Source: Tabrizicola soli
GTDB taxonomy: Bacteria; Pseudomonadota; Alphaproteobacteria; Rhodobacterales; Rhodobacteraceae
Assembly: GCF_015999335.1 (NCBI RefSeq)
Contig: NZ_JAEACP010000001.1
Location: forward strand, 62,001 to 126,000
Direction of reading: 5' to 3'
Length of the DNA stretch: 64,000 nucleotides
Positions 15,460-22,892 of the stretch are shown here, piece by piece; the stretch's first letter is position 1; each line of letters starts with the position of its first letter. A program made the position numbers and the translations under genes. Below the pieces are notes generated by a model. The model searched no databases, was not told the origin of the DNA, and saw only the letters and a list, made by a program, of their open reading frames with translations.

Positions 15460-16377
15460 TCAGGCGGTTGCGCTGGCGGGAACGCCCGAGGCGCCGCCGT
15501 TCTCGGTGACCCACTGGGCGTTGGTCTTGATGCCGCCGAGGGGGAAGAAATGGACCTGCTCGATGCCGAAACTGGGGTTCGCGGCCTTGTGGGCGGCGAG
15601 GCCTTCCAGCACTTCGGTCGGCTCGTAGGGCAGGAGGAGCTTGGTCACGTCCATCGCGCGCTTCTGCAGCACGCGGAGGCTTGGCCCCACGCCGCAGGCG
15701 ATGGCGAACTTAATCAGGGTCTGCAGCTTGGCCGGGCCGGCGATGCCGATATGGACCGGAAGCTTGATCCCCTCGGCCTGGAGGCGGTTGACCCAGTCGA
15801 TCACCGGCTGGGCCTCGAAGCAGAACTGGGTGGCCATCGCCATCTGCGCGTCGGTCCGCTCGCTGAACGCCGATTTCCAGCGGGCGGCTTCCATGACCAT
15901 CTTGTCCGACCCATCGGGGTCGATGTCCTTGTTGCCTTCCGGGTGGCCGGCGACATGCAGGCGCTTGAAGCCGGTGAAGGCCCCGGAGTCGAGGAGTTGC
16001 ATCGAGGTGCTGAACTCTCCCGCCGGGGTGGTGACGCCGCCGGCGAGGAGCAGGGCCTGTTCGACGCCGACGTCGCGGTAGCGCGCGACCCAGTCCAGAA
16101 GCGTGGCCTTGTCCTTGATGATGCGCGCGGGGAAATGCGGCATCACGTCGAAGCCTTCGGCCCCGATGCGCTTGGCGGTGGCGATCATCTCCTCGACCGG
16201 GGTGCCGTCGATATGGGCGATGTAGACGCGGGTGCCGAGGGGAAGGATGTCGCGGAAGCTTTCCACCTTTTCGGCGGTGCGCGGCATGACCTCGATCGAA
16301 TAGCCCTTGAGGAAGCCCTCGAGCGGCTGGCCGGTGGCGGGGGCGTCGTCCTTGCGGCGGAAGTTGAACAGGGCCAT
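15460..16377 (-). CDS. metF: Methylenetetrahydrofolate reductase family protein
   Basis: This 305-aa protein matches the MetF family, FAD-dependent reductases that make 5-methyltetrahydrofolate. It is a divergent, Rhodobacterales-type member. Family-like segments are YSIEVMPRTAEKVESF, DVMPHFPAR, LLLAGGVTTPAGEF and MATQFCFEAQPV, with GIAGPAKLQTLIKFA in the C-terminal half. The start is set at 16377 because AAGGAG lies 6 nt upstream; ATG 16398 is in frame. It is the middle gene of a three-gene minus-strand operon, with the methyltransferase below and a PF13769-type small protein above, so all three probably serve methyl-folate supply for methionine. Confidence 0.82.
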   Translation of the reverse strand: MALFNFRRKDDAPATGQPLEGFLKGYSIEVMPRTAEKVESFRDILPLGTRVYIAHIDGTPVEEMIATAKRIGAEGFDVMPHFPARIIKDKATLLDWVARYRDVGVEQALLLAGGVTTPAGEFSTSMQLLDSGAFTGFKRLHVAGHPEGNKDIDPDGSDKMVMEAARWKSAFSERTDAQMAMATQFCFEAQPVIDWVNRLQAEGIKLPVHIGIAGPAKLQTLIKFAIACGVGPSLRVLQKRAMDVTKLLLPYEPTEVLEGLAAHKAANPSFGIEQVHFFPLGGIKTNAQWVTENGGASGVPASATA

Positions 16378-16405
16378 GACGGTCTCCTTGATGGTCATGA
16401 TGGGC

Positions 16406-16708
16406 TCAGGCCTTGGCCCAGCCTTCGGCGTCGATCAGCGCCTTGAGGCGCGGGGTGTCGAACTCGGCCTCGAGGCGGGCGGCATGGGCGGCGGCGAGGG
16501 CGTCGGGATCGCCCTCCTCCTCGGCCACCACGGCTTTGCGCCATTCGGCGAGATAGGCATCGGTGTCGCGCGCGCCGACCTTCATGGCGCAGCGGTCGAT
16601 GGCCTGTTCGAAGCGTTCGGGGAGCTGGACCTTCGATCCGCGCCGGCCCTTGCCGACGATGACCTGGGCCGGAATGTCGCGCCAGTAGACGACGGTGATT
16701 TCGGCCAT
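16406..16708 (-). CDS. PF13769 'virulence factor' family small protein
   Basis: This 100-aa protein matches the small family labelled 'virulence factor' (PF13769). The name is historical and I see nothing that implies virulence. It opens MAEITVVYWRDIPAQVIVG, the conserved start, followed by KGRRGSKVQLPERFEQAIDR. There is no signal peptide. It lies 28 nt upstream of metF on the same strand and is the first gene of the operon. Its constant association with metF in this lineage, from memory, suggests a part in the folate/methionine pathway or B12 chemistry, but no function is established. Confidence 0.75.
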   Translation of the reverse strand: MAEITVVYWRDIPAQVIVGKGRRGSKVQLPERFEQAIDRCAMKVGARDTDAYLAEWRKAVVAEEEGDPDALAAAHAARLEAEFDTPRLKALIDAEGWAKA

Positions 16709-16759
16709 TTCCGCTGATTCCCCTTGGCTGCTGTGCCCCCAGTTGATAGTCGCGCGGTC

Positions 16760-16776
16760 CCGACAGTCAGTGTCGG
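16760..16776. promoter_or_regulatory. Operator-like inverted repeat upstream of the metF operon
   Basis: CCGACA and TGTCGG are separated by 5 nt, with a further CGACA at 16781-16785. It lies in the 276-nt divergent region between the metF operon and the Ppx/GppA gene. A TTGACA (minus strand, 16814-16809) is nearby. The bound protein is unknown. Confidence 0.35.
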
Positions 16777-16984
16777 TTTTCGACATGGCGAAGGATGTAA
16801 GCGACCCCTGTCAACTTGTCGCGATCAGGAGGACTTGGGAAGGGGCGCGATGGGCCGGGGGCCGGAAAAATCTTCATGCAGATGATGAAAGGGGCAGGAC
16901 CGCCCCGGCAACGCTGCGGACAGGCCACTTGCGCCCTTGCCGGTTCGCGACTACCTTTCCCACAACCACATATGGAGGGCGGTC

Positions 16985-18139
16985 ATGACGCCCGTGCGTC
17001 CCCGTAGGGCGGACGCGACTGACGCGCAGGTCGAGACGGTCGGGGTGACTCCGGCACCTGTTTCCCGCGCCGATGGCCCGTCGGCCCTTCCCGACCCAGG
17101 GTCGGCACCGCTTTACGCGGCGCTGGACCTTGGCACAAACTCGTGCCGGATGCTGATTGCCCAACCGATGGGCAGTCAGTTCTCGATCGTCGACAGCTTT
17201 TCCAAGACCGTGCAGCTGGGCGTGGGGCTCGAGGCGACGGGGCGGCTGTCGCGGCCGTCGATGGGGCGGACGATCCAGGCGCTGCGGATCTGCGAGAAGA
17301 AGCTGATCAAGAACGGGGTCGGCCGGATGCGGCTGGTCGCGACCGAAGCCTGCCGGAGGGCGCGCAACGCCCGCGACTTCATCCGCCAGGTCCGGCGCGA
17401 GACCGGGCTGGCGCTGGAGATCATCACCCCCGAGGAAGAGGCGCGGCTGGCGGTGATCTCCTGCGCGCCGCTGGTCAGCCCCTCGACCGAGCAGCTTCTG
17501 GTGGTGGACATCGGCGGCGGCTCGACCGAGCTGGTGTGGATCGACCTGTCGGCGGTGCTGGCTGCGGACCGGGCGAAGGCGATCATGCGGCTGCACATGG
17601 GGTTCGATGCGCAGGGCGACGGCCCGGCCGCGCGGGTGGTGGACTGGATCTCGGTGCCGCTGGGGGTGGCGACGCTGAAGGACCAGTTCATCGACGTGGA
17701 CGACGACGCGGCGCGCTTTGCGCTGATGAGCTGGTTCTTCGAGGAGAACCTGGCCAGTTTCAGCCCCTACAACTCGGACAATCCGCGCGAGGGGTTCCAG
17801 ATCATCGGCACCTCCGGCACGGTGACGACGGTGGCGGCCTCGTTCCTGAACCTGAAACGCTATGACCGGACCAAGGTGGATGGGCTGCAGATGACCAGCG
17901 ACCAGATCGACCTGGTGATCCGGGAATATCTGGCGCTGGGGCCAGAGGGGCGGCTGAGCGATCCGCGGATCGGGCGCGACCGCCATGCGCTGATCATGTC
18001 GGGCGCGGCGATCCTGCAGGCCTTGATGCGGATCTGGCCCACGGACCGCTTGTCGGTTGCCGACCGGGGGCTTAGGGAGGGGCTTCTCTACGCGCAGATG
18101 AGCGCGGATGGCGTGCTGGCGGACGGGCCCTACAGATGA
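16985..18139 (+). CDS. Ppx/GppA-family phosphatase
   Basis: This 384-aa protein belongs to the exopolyphosphatase / pppGpp phosphatase family with an ASKHA fold. The N-terminal phosphate-binding motif [17 protein letters not shown] lies at about residues 41-57 and the second phosphate loop [14 protein letters not shown] near 174-187; [11 protein letters not shown] follows at 277-287. The first 40 residues are a Pro/Ala-rich extension. The start at 16985 follows GGAGGG with 7-nt spacing. Its TGA overlaps the ATG of rlmE, a pairing common in alphaproteobacteria. Whether it acts on polyphosphate or pppGpp cannot be told from sequence. Confidence 0.9.
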   Translation: MTPVRPRRADATDAQVETVGVTPAPVSRADGPSALPDPGSAPLYAALDLGTNSCRMLIAQPMGSQFSIVDSFSKTVQLGVGLEATGRLSRPSMGRTIQALRICEKKLIKNGVGRMRLVATEACRRARNARDFIRQVRRETGLALEIITPEEEARLAVISCAPLVSPSTEQLLVVDIGGGSTELVWIDLSAVLAADRAKAIMRLHMGFDAQGDGPAARVVDWISVPLGVATLKDQFIDVDDDAARFALMSWFFEENLASFSPYNSDNPREGFQIIGTSGTVTTVAASFLNLKRYDRTKVDGLQMTSDQIDLVIREYLALGPEGRLSDPRIGRDRHALIMSGAAILQALMRIWPTDRLSVADRGLREGLLYAQMSADGVLADGPYR

Positions 18140-18882
18140 ATGACAAGCCGAATTCGGGGCGCGGGCAGCGCGAGCTGCGGGTGCGGGTCAAGACCGCCAA
18201 GGGGCGCAAGCTGTCGTCGACGCTGTGGCTGGAGCGGCAGCTGAACGATCCTTACGTGCAGAAGGCCAGGCGCGAGGGCTATCGCGGCCGGGCGGCCTAC
18301 AAGATCCTGGAGCTGGACGACAAGTACGGGTTCCTGAAGCCCGGCGCGCGGGTGGTGGACCTGGGGTGCGCGCCCGGCGGCTGGTGCCAGGTGGCGGTGG
18401 TGCGGGTCAATGCCCTGGGGCAGAACCCGAAGAAGCCGGTGGGCCGGGTGCTGGGGGTGGACCTGCAGGAGGTGGAGCCGATCGCCGGGGCGGAGATCCA
18501 CCAGCTGGACTTCCTGTCCGACGATGCCGACGAGAAGGTGAAGTCCTGGCTCGGGGGGCGGGCCGACGTGGTGATGTCGGACATGGCGGCGGCCTCGTCG
18601 GGGCACAAGGCGACCGACCATCTGCGGATCGTGGCCCTGGTCGAGGCGGCGCTGGCCTTTGCCTTCGACGTGCTGGAGGATGGCGGAACCTTCGTCGCCA
18701 AGGTGCTGGCGGGGGGCGCCGAGAACGAGATGCAGGCGATGCTGAAGCGGAATTTCCGCAAGGTGGCGAATGTGAAGCCGCCGGCGAGCCGGTCGGACAG
18801 TTCGGAGAAATTCGTGGTGGCGATGGGCTATCGCGGGCGCGAGATCGAGGGCGGGGCGGGGCTTCAGGACGAAGCGGAGTAA
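18136..18882 (+). CDS. rlmE: 23S rRNA (uridine-2'-O)-methyltransferase RlmE
   Basis: This 248-aa enzyme (FtsJ/RrmJ) methylates U2552 of 23S rRNA. The SAM-binding motif [15 protein letters not shown] lies at about residues 74-88. The K-D-K-E catalytic set can be located at [25 protein letters not shown] and SSEKFVVA. The N-terminal basic stretch ([13 protein letters not shown]) and the linker with KKPVG are usual for alphaproteobacterial members. It overlaps the Ppx/GppA gene by 4 nt. A complex hairpin region follows the stop. Confidence 0.95.
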   Translation: MNDKPNSGRGQRELRVRVKTAKGRKLSSTLWLERQLNDPYVQKARREGYRGRAAYKILELDDKYGFLKPGARVVDLGCAPGGWCQVAVVRVNALGQNPKKPVGRVLGVDLQEVEPIAGAEIHQLDFLSDDADEKVKSWLGGRADVVMSDMAAASSGHKATDHLRIVALVEAALAFAFDVLEDGGTFVAKVLAGGAENEMQAMLKRNFRKVANVKPPASRSDSSEKFVVAMGYRGREIEGGAGLQDEAE

Positions 18883-18895
18883 CGCCTCCTCGTGC

Positions 18896-18939
18896 GACTT
18901 CGTCTTCTCGTCGGAGGGCCAGCGAGGAGTGACGAAGTC
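18896..18939. repeat. Long-arm hairpin in the rlmE 3' region
   Basis: GACTTCGTC (18896-18904) pairs with GACGAAGTC (18931-18939), with an inner CTCG/CGAG. Flanking segments CTCCTCG (18886-18892) with CGAGGAG (18923-18929) and CTCGTCG (18907-18913) with CGACGAG (18942-18948) give alternative, crossing pairings. Confidence 0.5.
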
Positions 18940-18973
18940 ATCGACGAGCGGATCGGTGGACGTCGCATGAAAA

Positions 18974-18992
18974 AGGCGCCCGAAGGCGCCCT
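18974..18992 (-). terminator. Terminator of the DUF882 gene
   Basis: GGCGCC/GGCGCC arms with a CGAA loop lie 23 nt beyond the DUF882 stop and are followed on the minus strand by TTTTT. The plus strand has only a weak T-run, so it chiefly serves the minus-strand gene. Confidence 0.75.
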
Positions 18993-19015
18993 GTTTCAGG
19001 TAGGTTCGAAATGTC

Positions 19016-19585
19016 TCAGCCGCCCCAGCTGCGGACCGGGCCGCAATCCATGTGGACGAAGTTCGAGCGCGAATATTTCCCGACGCCGCCCGAGGCGCAG
19101 GCCGCCGCCGCCTTGGCCATCTGCCCGACCGAGCGCGACTTGAGCCTCAGGTCGGCCGCCTGGCCCTTCATGTGCAGCGAGTTGCGCGCCACGCCGCCGG
19201 ATTTCGAGCGCAGCATGGCATTGGTCTTGGGGCTGCGATAGCCGGAGAGGAGCATGTAGGGTTCGCCCACGTCCATCAGCCGGTGCGAAGCGGCCATGAT
19301 GTCCAGCGTGCGCATGTCCATTCCGACCACGTCGTCGGTGCGCCAGTCGCGCATGAAGTGATTGATTTCCTTCATCACTTCCGGGATGTACTCACCCTCG
19401 ATCCAGTAGATCGTGTCGATGCTTTCCCCGGTGCGGCCGGAATACATGCGGATCTTCCGGATGTCGCCGGCGCCTTTCAGAAGCCCGAAGGCGCTGGAGT
19501 AGGTCGGTGCCGCCACGACCGCTGTCGCCGCGAACGCACCAAGAAGGCCGCGCCGCGAGACGCCGATAAGCTTGTTTTCCGTCAT
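19016..19585 (-). CDS. DUF882 (YcbK-like M15 peptidase) Tat-exported protein
   Basis: This 189-aa protein matches DUF882, related to M15 zinc D,D-carboxypeptidases acting on peptidoglycan. The N-terminus carries a twin-arginine motif (SRRGLLGAF) and a hydrophobic stretch ending near residue 32, so Tat export is likely. The zinc-site pattern is visible as SLHMKGQAADLR (His and Asp ligands) and FVHMDCGPVRSWGG at the C-terminus. It is divergent from an L,D-transpeptidase gene, consistent with joint work on cell-wall remodelling. DUF882 proteins commonly neighbour L,D-transpeptidases. Confidence 0.88.
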   Translation of the reverse strand: MTENKLIGVSRRGLLGAFAATAVVAAPTYSSAFGLLKGAGDIRKIRMYSGRTGESIDTIYWIEGEYIPEVMKEINHFMRDWRTDDVVGMDMRTLDIMAASHRLMDVGEPYMLLSGYRSPKTNAMLRSKSGGVARNSLHMKGQAADLRLKSRSVGQMAKAAAACASGGVGKYSRSNFVHMDCGPVRSWGG

Positions 19586-19918
19586 TCTAACGCCTGTCCC
19601 CGTAGCTGTCCTGGACTGCCTTAGTGCAGCTCTCGTGCCACTTATCCCCAAGTGCCGCCACTTTATTGCACAAGTCGAATCGAAGCCCAAGCGCCGTTTG
19701 CCGTCCGGTTCCGAACCTGCGGGTGAATCGGCAAATATTTGCTGAACGCGGTGGATCCTTGCCGACTGTGGCTTCGATGCACCGCTTTTCGCCGGACTGT
19801 CACGCAAACGACGACAATGAGCCCTGGTGGCCGGGGGCAGACGGGTTTGTGAATGGACAGTCACGCGGCTTTCACGATTAGATGAAGAAAAGACCCAAGT
19901 ATCTGGAATGGGGGCTTA
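19586..19918. other. 333-nt divergent intergenic region
   Basis: The region separates the DUF882 gene (minus) and the L,D-transpeptidase gene (plus). I see no coding sequence. It holds a 12-bp perfect palindrome, GCAAATATTTGC (19731-19742), which may be a shared operator. Other promoter elements are not clear. Confidence 0.5.
19731..19742. promoter_or_regulatory. 12-bp palindrome GCAAATATTTGC
   Basis: A perfect, AT-rich palindrome midway between two divergent cell-wall genes in otherwise GC-rich DNA. It is a possible operator; the factor is unknown. Confidence 0.35.
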
Positions 19919-21517
19919 ATGTCTGTCTGCGTCGTGTCCGGGACGAATGTCCGGTCCGCCCTCTTGTCGCTTGCGCTGTTGCTGGTCCCGCCGGGAGCCG
20001 GGGCCCAGACCTCGGCCTTCACGCAATCGCTGGCGGCCACCGCCTCGGCCGAGCCGGCGGTCGCAGACTGGTACCGGACGACGGGCTACCGCACGCTGTG
20101 GACGGGGCCGGAAGATGCGGCGCGGCGGGCGGCGCTGCTGGCGGCTCTGGCCACGGCCGATCTGCACGGGCTGCCGCGCGCGCGCTATGACGCCGAGGCG
20201 ATCCGGGCGGCGCTGGCCACGGCCGCGACCGAGGGCGACCGCGGCCGGATCGAGGTGCAGATGACGCGGGCCTATCTGGCCTGGGCGGGCGACCTGACCG
20301 CGGGCGCGCTGGAGCCGAAGAAGGTGGACGGCGGCATCCTGCGCGAGATCCTGCGGCCCGATCCGCAGGTCCTGCTGTCCCGGATCGCGACGGGCGAGCC
20401 GGAGGCGGTGCTGGCGGCGCTGGTCCCGAGCTCGGCGGTCTATGTGCAGCTGATGAAGGCGAAGCTCGACCTCGAGGCGGTGATCGCGGCGGGCGGCTGG
20501 GGCGAGCCGCTTGCCCTCACCCCGCTGGAGCCGGGGGCGACCGGGCCCGAGGTGGTGGCGTTGCGCGACCGTCTGGTGCGGCTGGGCTATCTGCGGGCCA
20601 CGGCCTCGGCCAGCTATGACGCGGGGCTGCAGGCGGCGGTGCAACGGGTCCAGCTGGACAACGGGCTGGTGGCCGACGGCCGGCTGGGCGAGGGCACGAT
20701 CGCCGAACTGAACCGGACGCCGGAGGAGCGGCTGCAATCGGTCGTCGTCGCGCTGGAGCGGGAACGCTGGATGCATATCGACCGCAGGGTGCGCCATGTC
20801 TGGGTGAACCTGCCGGATTTCAAGGCCCGGATCGTGGACCAGGGCCGGACCATCTTTGAAACCCGGGTGGTGATCGGCAAGAACATGCCCGACCAGCGCA
20901 GCCCGGAATTCTCGGACGAGATGGAGCATATGGTGATCAACCCCTCCTGGGGGGTGCCGCGGTCGATCATCGTCAAGGAATACCTGCCGCTTTTGCAGAA
21001 GAACCCCAATGCGGTGGGGCATCTGCAGGTGGTGGACCGGCGGGGCCGGGTGGTGCCGCGCGGCTCGGTCAATTTCGGCGCCTATACGGCGCGGAGTTTT
21101 CCTTACGCGCTGCGCCAGCCGCCCTCGGACGACAATGCGCTGGGGAAGGTGAAGTTCATGTTCCCGAACCCCTACAACATCTATCTGCACGACACGCCGT
21201 CCAAGTCGCTGTTCGACAAGGAGGTGCGGGCCTACAGCCACGGCTGCATCCGCGTCGCCGATCCCTTCGACCTGGCGCATGAGCTTCTGTCCTGGCAGAC
21301 CGACGATGCCGAGGGCGAGTTCGAGACCGCGCTCAAGACCGGGCGCGAGACGACGGTGAAGCTGAACCGGCACCTGCCGGTGCATCTGGTCTATTTCACC
21401 GCCTATCCGGATGCGAAGGGCCGGATGACCTGGCGGCGCGACGTCTATGGGCGGGATGCGGCGCTGTGGGAGGCGCTGGAGGCCGCCGGGGTGGAACTGC
21501 CGGGCGTTCGGGGGTAA
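19919..21517 (+). CDS. Murein L,D-transpeptidase (YcbB/LdtD-like)
   Basis: This 532-aa periplasmic enzyme forms 3-3 peptidoglycan cross-links or attaches proteins to murein. A signal peptide covers residues 1-29 (ending GAGAQ). An N-terminal domain is followed by a peptidoglycan-binding repeat near residues 200-260 (ALRDRLVRLGYL, AVQRVQLDNGLVADGRLG). The YkuD catalytic domain spans about 285-480 and contains the active-site motif YSHGCIRVADP with the nucleophilic Cys. The insert with NPSWGVPRSII is typical of the YcbB subfamily. It is divergent from the DUF882 peptidase and lies 31 nt upstream of lpxD. Confidence 0.92.
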   Translation: MSVCVVSGTNVRSALLSLALLLVPPGAGAQTSAFTQSLAATASAEPAVADWYRTTGYRTLWTGPEDAARRAALLAALATADLHGLPRARYDAEAIRAALATAATEGDRGRIEVQMTRAYLAWAGDLTAGALEPKKVDGGILREILRPDPQVLLSRIATGEPEAVLAALVPSSAVYVQLMKAKLDLEAVIAAGGWGEPLALTPLEPGATGPEVVALRDRLVRLGYLRATASASYDAGLQAAVQRVQLDNGLVADGRLGEGTIAELNRTPEERLQSVVVALERERWMHIDRRVRHVWVNLPDFKARIVDQGRTIFETRVVIGKNMPDQRSPEFSDEMEHMVINPSWGVPRSIIVKEYLPLLQKNPNAVGHLQVVDRRGRVVPRGSVNFGAYTARSFPYALRQPPSDDNALGKVKFMFPNPYNIYLHDTPSKSLFDKEVRAYSHGCIRVADPFDLAHELLSWQTDDAEGEFETALKTGRETTVKLNRHLPVHLVYFTAYPDAKGRMTWRRDVYGRDAALWEALEAAGVELPGVRG

Positions 21518-21548
21518 TTCTGGAGGGATGATCCCGCCGGAGGACAGG

Positions 21549-22631
21549 ATGGCCCATACGATCCGCGACATCGCCCAGGCGCTGGGGGCCGAGGCCGAGG
21601 GTGAGCTCGACCTTGCGGTCCGGGGCGCGGCCGAGCCGCAGGCGGCGGGGCCGGACGACCTCGCCTTGGCGATGGACCCGCGCTATGCCGAGGGGATCGC
21701 CAGGGGCCGCGCGCGGGCGGCGGTGGTCTGGCCGGGGGCGGACTGGCGGGCGATGGGGCTGAAGGCCGCGATCTTCGCGCCGCGCGGGCGGCTGGCGATG
21801 GCCGGGCTGACGCGGCTGATGGACCCGGGGCCCGAGATCGCGCCGGGCCTGCATCCGATGGCGGTGGTGGATCCTTCGGCGGCGATCGGCGAGGGTGCGG
21901 CCATCGCGCCCTTCGTGGTGATCGGCCGGGATGTGCGGATCGGACCGGGGGCGCGGATCGCGTCGCACGTCTCGATCGCCGAGGGCGCGCGGATCGGCGC
22001 AGGGGCCCTGATCCTGCAGGGCGCGCGGATCGGGGCGCGGGTCAGCATCGGCGACCGCTTCATCTGCCAGCCCGGCGCGGTGATCGGGGCAGACGGGTTC
22101 AGTTTCGTGACGCCCGAGAAATCCGGGGTCGAGGAGATCCGCGAGACGCTGGGCAGCCGCGCCGAGATCAAGGGGCAAAGCTGGACACGCATACATTCGC
22201 TTGGGGCCGTAAGCATCGGGGACGACGTGGAAATCGGCGCGAACGTCTGCATCGACCGCGGCACGATCCGTGACACGGTGATCGGCTCGGGCACCAAGCT
22301 GGATAACCTGGTCCATATCGGCCACAACGTGCAGGTGGGCCGGGATTGCCTGTTGTGCGGACAGGTGGGCGTGGCGGGCTCGGCCCGGATCGGCGACCGG
22401 GTGGTGCTGGCCGGGCAGGTGGGCGTCAACGACAACATCTTCGTCGGCGATGACGTGATCGCGGGCGGGGGCACGAAGATCTTCACCAATGCCCCGGCGG
22501 GGCGGGTGCTCCTGGGCTATCCGGCGGTGAAGATGGAGACCCATGTCGAGATCCAGAAGGCGCTGCGCCGCCTGCCGCGCCTGGCGGCACGGGTCGCGGC
22601 GCTGGAAAGGCCCTTGCCGGAGGGGGAGTGA
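21549..22631 (+). CDS. lpxD: UDP-3-O-(3-hydroxyacyl)glucosamine N-acyltransferase
   Basis: This 360-aa enzyme adds the second 3-hydroxyacyl chain in lipid A synthesis. An N-terminal uridine-binding domain (about residues 1-100) is followed by left-handed beta-helix hexapeptide repeats (about 105-330). The catalytic His is in the segment LVHIGHNVQVG, and the C-terminal helix is rich in Arg and Leu. GGAGGA lies just upstream of ATG 21549. The usual neighbours bamA, fabZ and lpxA are missing; instead an ACP and a ketosynthase follow with 0-nt spacing and a 4-nt overlap. It may be a second, specialised LpxD copy. Confidence 0.9.
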   Translation: MAHTIRDIAQALGAEAEGELDLAVRGAAEPQAAGPDDLALAMDPRYAEGIARGRARAAVVWPGADWRAMGLKAAIFAPRGRLAMAGLTRLMDPGPEIAPGLHPMAVVDPSAAIGEGAAIAPFVVIGRDVRIGPGARIASHVSIAEGARIGAGALILQGARIGARVSIGDRFICQPGAVIGADGFSFVTPEKSGVEEIRETLGSRAEIKGQSWTRIHSLGAVSIGDDVEIGANVCIDRGTIRDTVIGSGTKLDNLVHIGHNVQVGRDCLLCGQVGVAGSARIGDRVVLAGQVGVNDNIFVGDDVIAGGGTKIFTNAPAGRVLLGYPAVKMETHVEIQKALRRLPRLAARVAALERPLPEGE

Positions 22632-22892
22632 TTGGACCGGGCGGGAATCGAGGCGGTGGTGATCGAGATTCTGGCGGCGCAGCTTCTGCTGCCGCCGTCC
22701 GAGGTCGCGCCGGATGCGCGGGTCGACGACCTGGGGCTGGACAGCCTTGGCAAGGTCGAGGCGATCTTCGCGCTGGAGGAGCGGTTCGGGATCAGCGTGC
22801 CTTTCAACGCCAATGAACCGGACCAGCCGGATTTCGATTTCCAGAGCGTCGGAAGCATCGTGGCGGGCGTCGAGCGGCTGCTTCGGGGATGA
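22632..22892 (+). CDS. Acyl carrier protein (specialised)
   Basis: This 86-aa protein is an ACP. The phosphopantetheine attachment Ser is in DLGLDSLGKVEAIF (near residue 38). It differs from housekeeping AcpP: the third helix region has NANEPDQPDFDFQS, and the protein is less acidic in helix II. The start is TTG 22632, directly after the lpxD stop; the lpxD end (GGGGGAG) supplies a ribosome site. It overlaps the ketosynthase by 4 nt. It is likely dedicated to the adjacent LpxD or ketosynthase, comparable in concept to the rhizobial AcpXL system, though not obviously the same family. Confidence 0.88.
   Translation: MDRAGIEAVVIEILAAQLLLPPSEVAPDARVDDLGLDSLGKVEAIFALEERFGISVPFNANEPDQPDFDFQSVGSIVAGVERLLRG

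Noticed and set aside
16709-16984. SAM or cobalamin riboswitch in front of the metF operon
   Set aside because: I looked for conserved riboswitch cores and pseudoknot arms and found only a short protein-type dyad. A covariance-model search would settle it.
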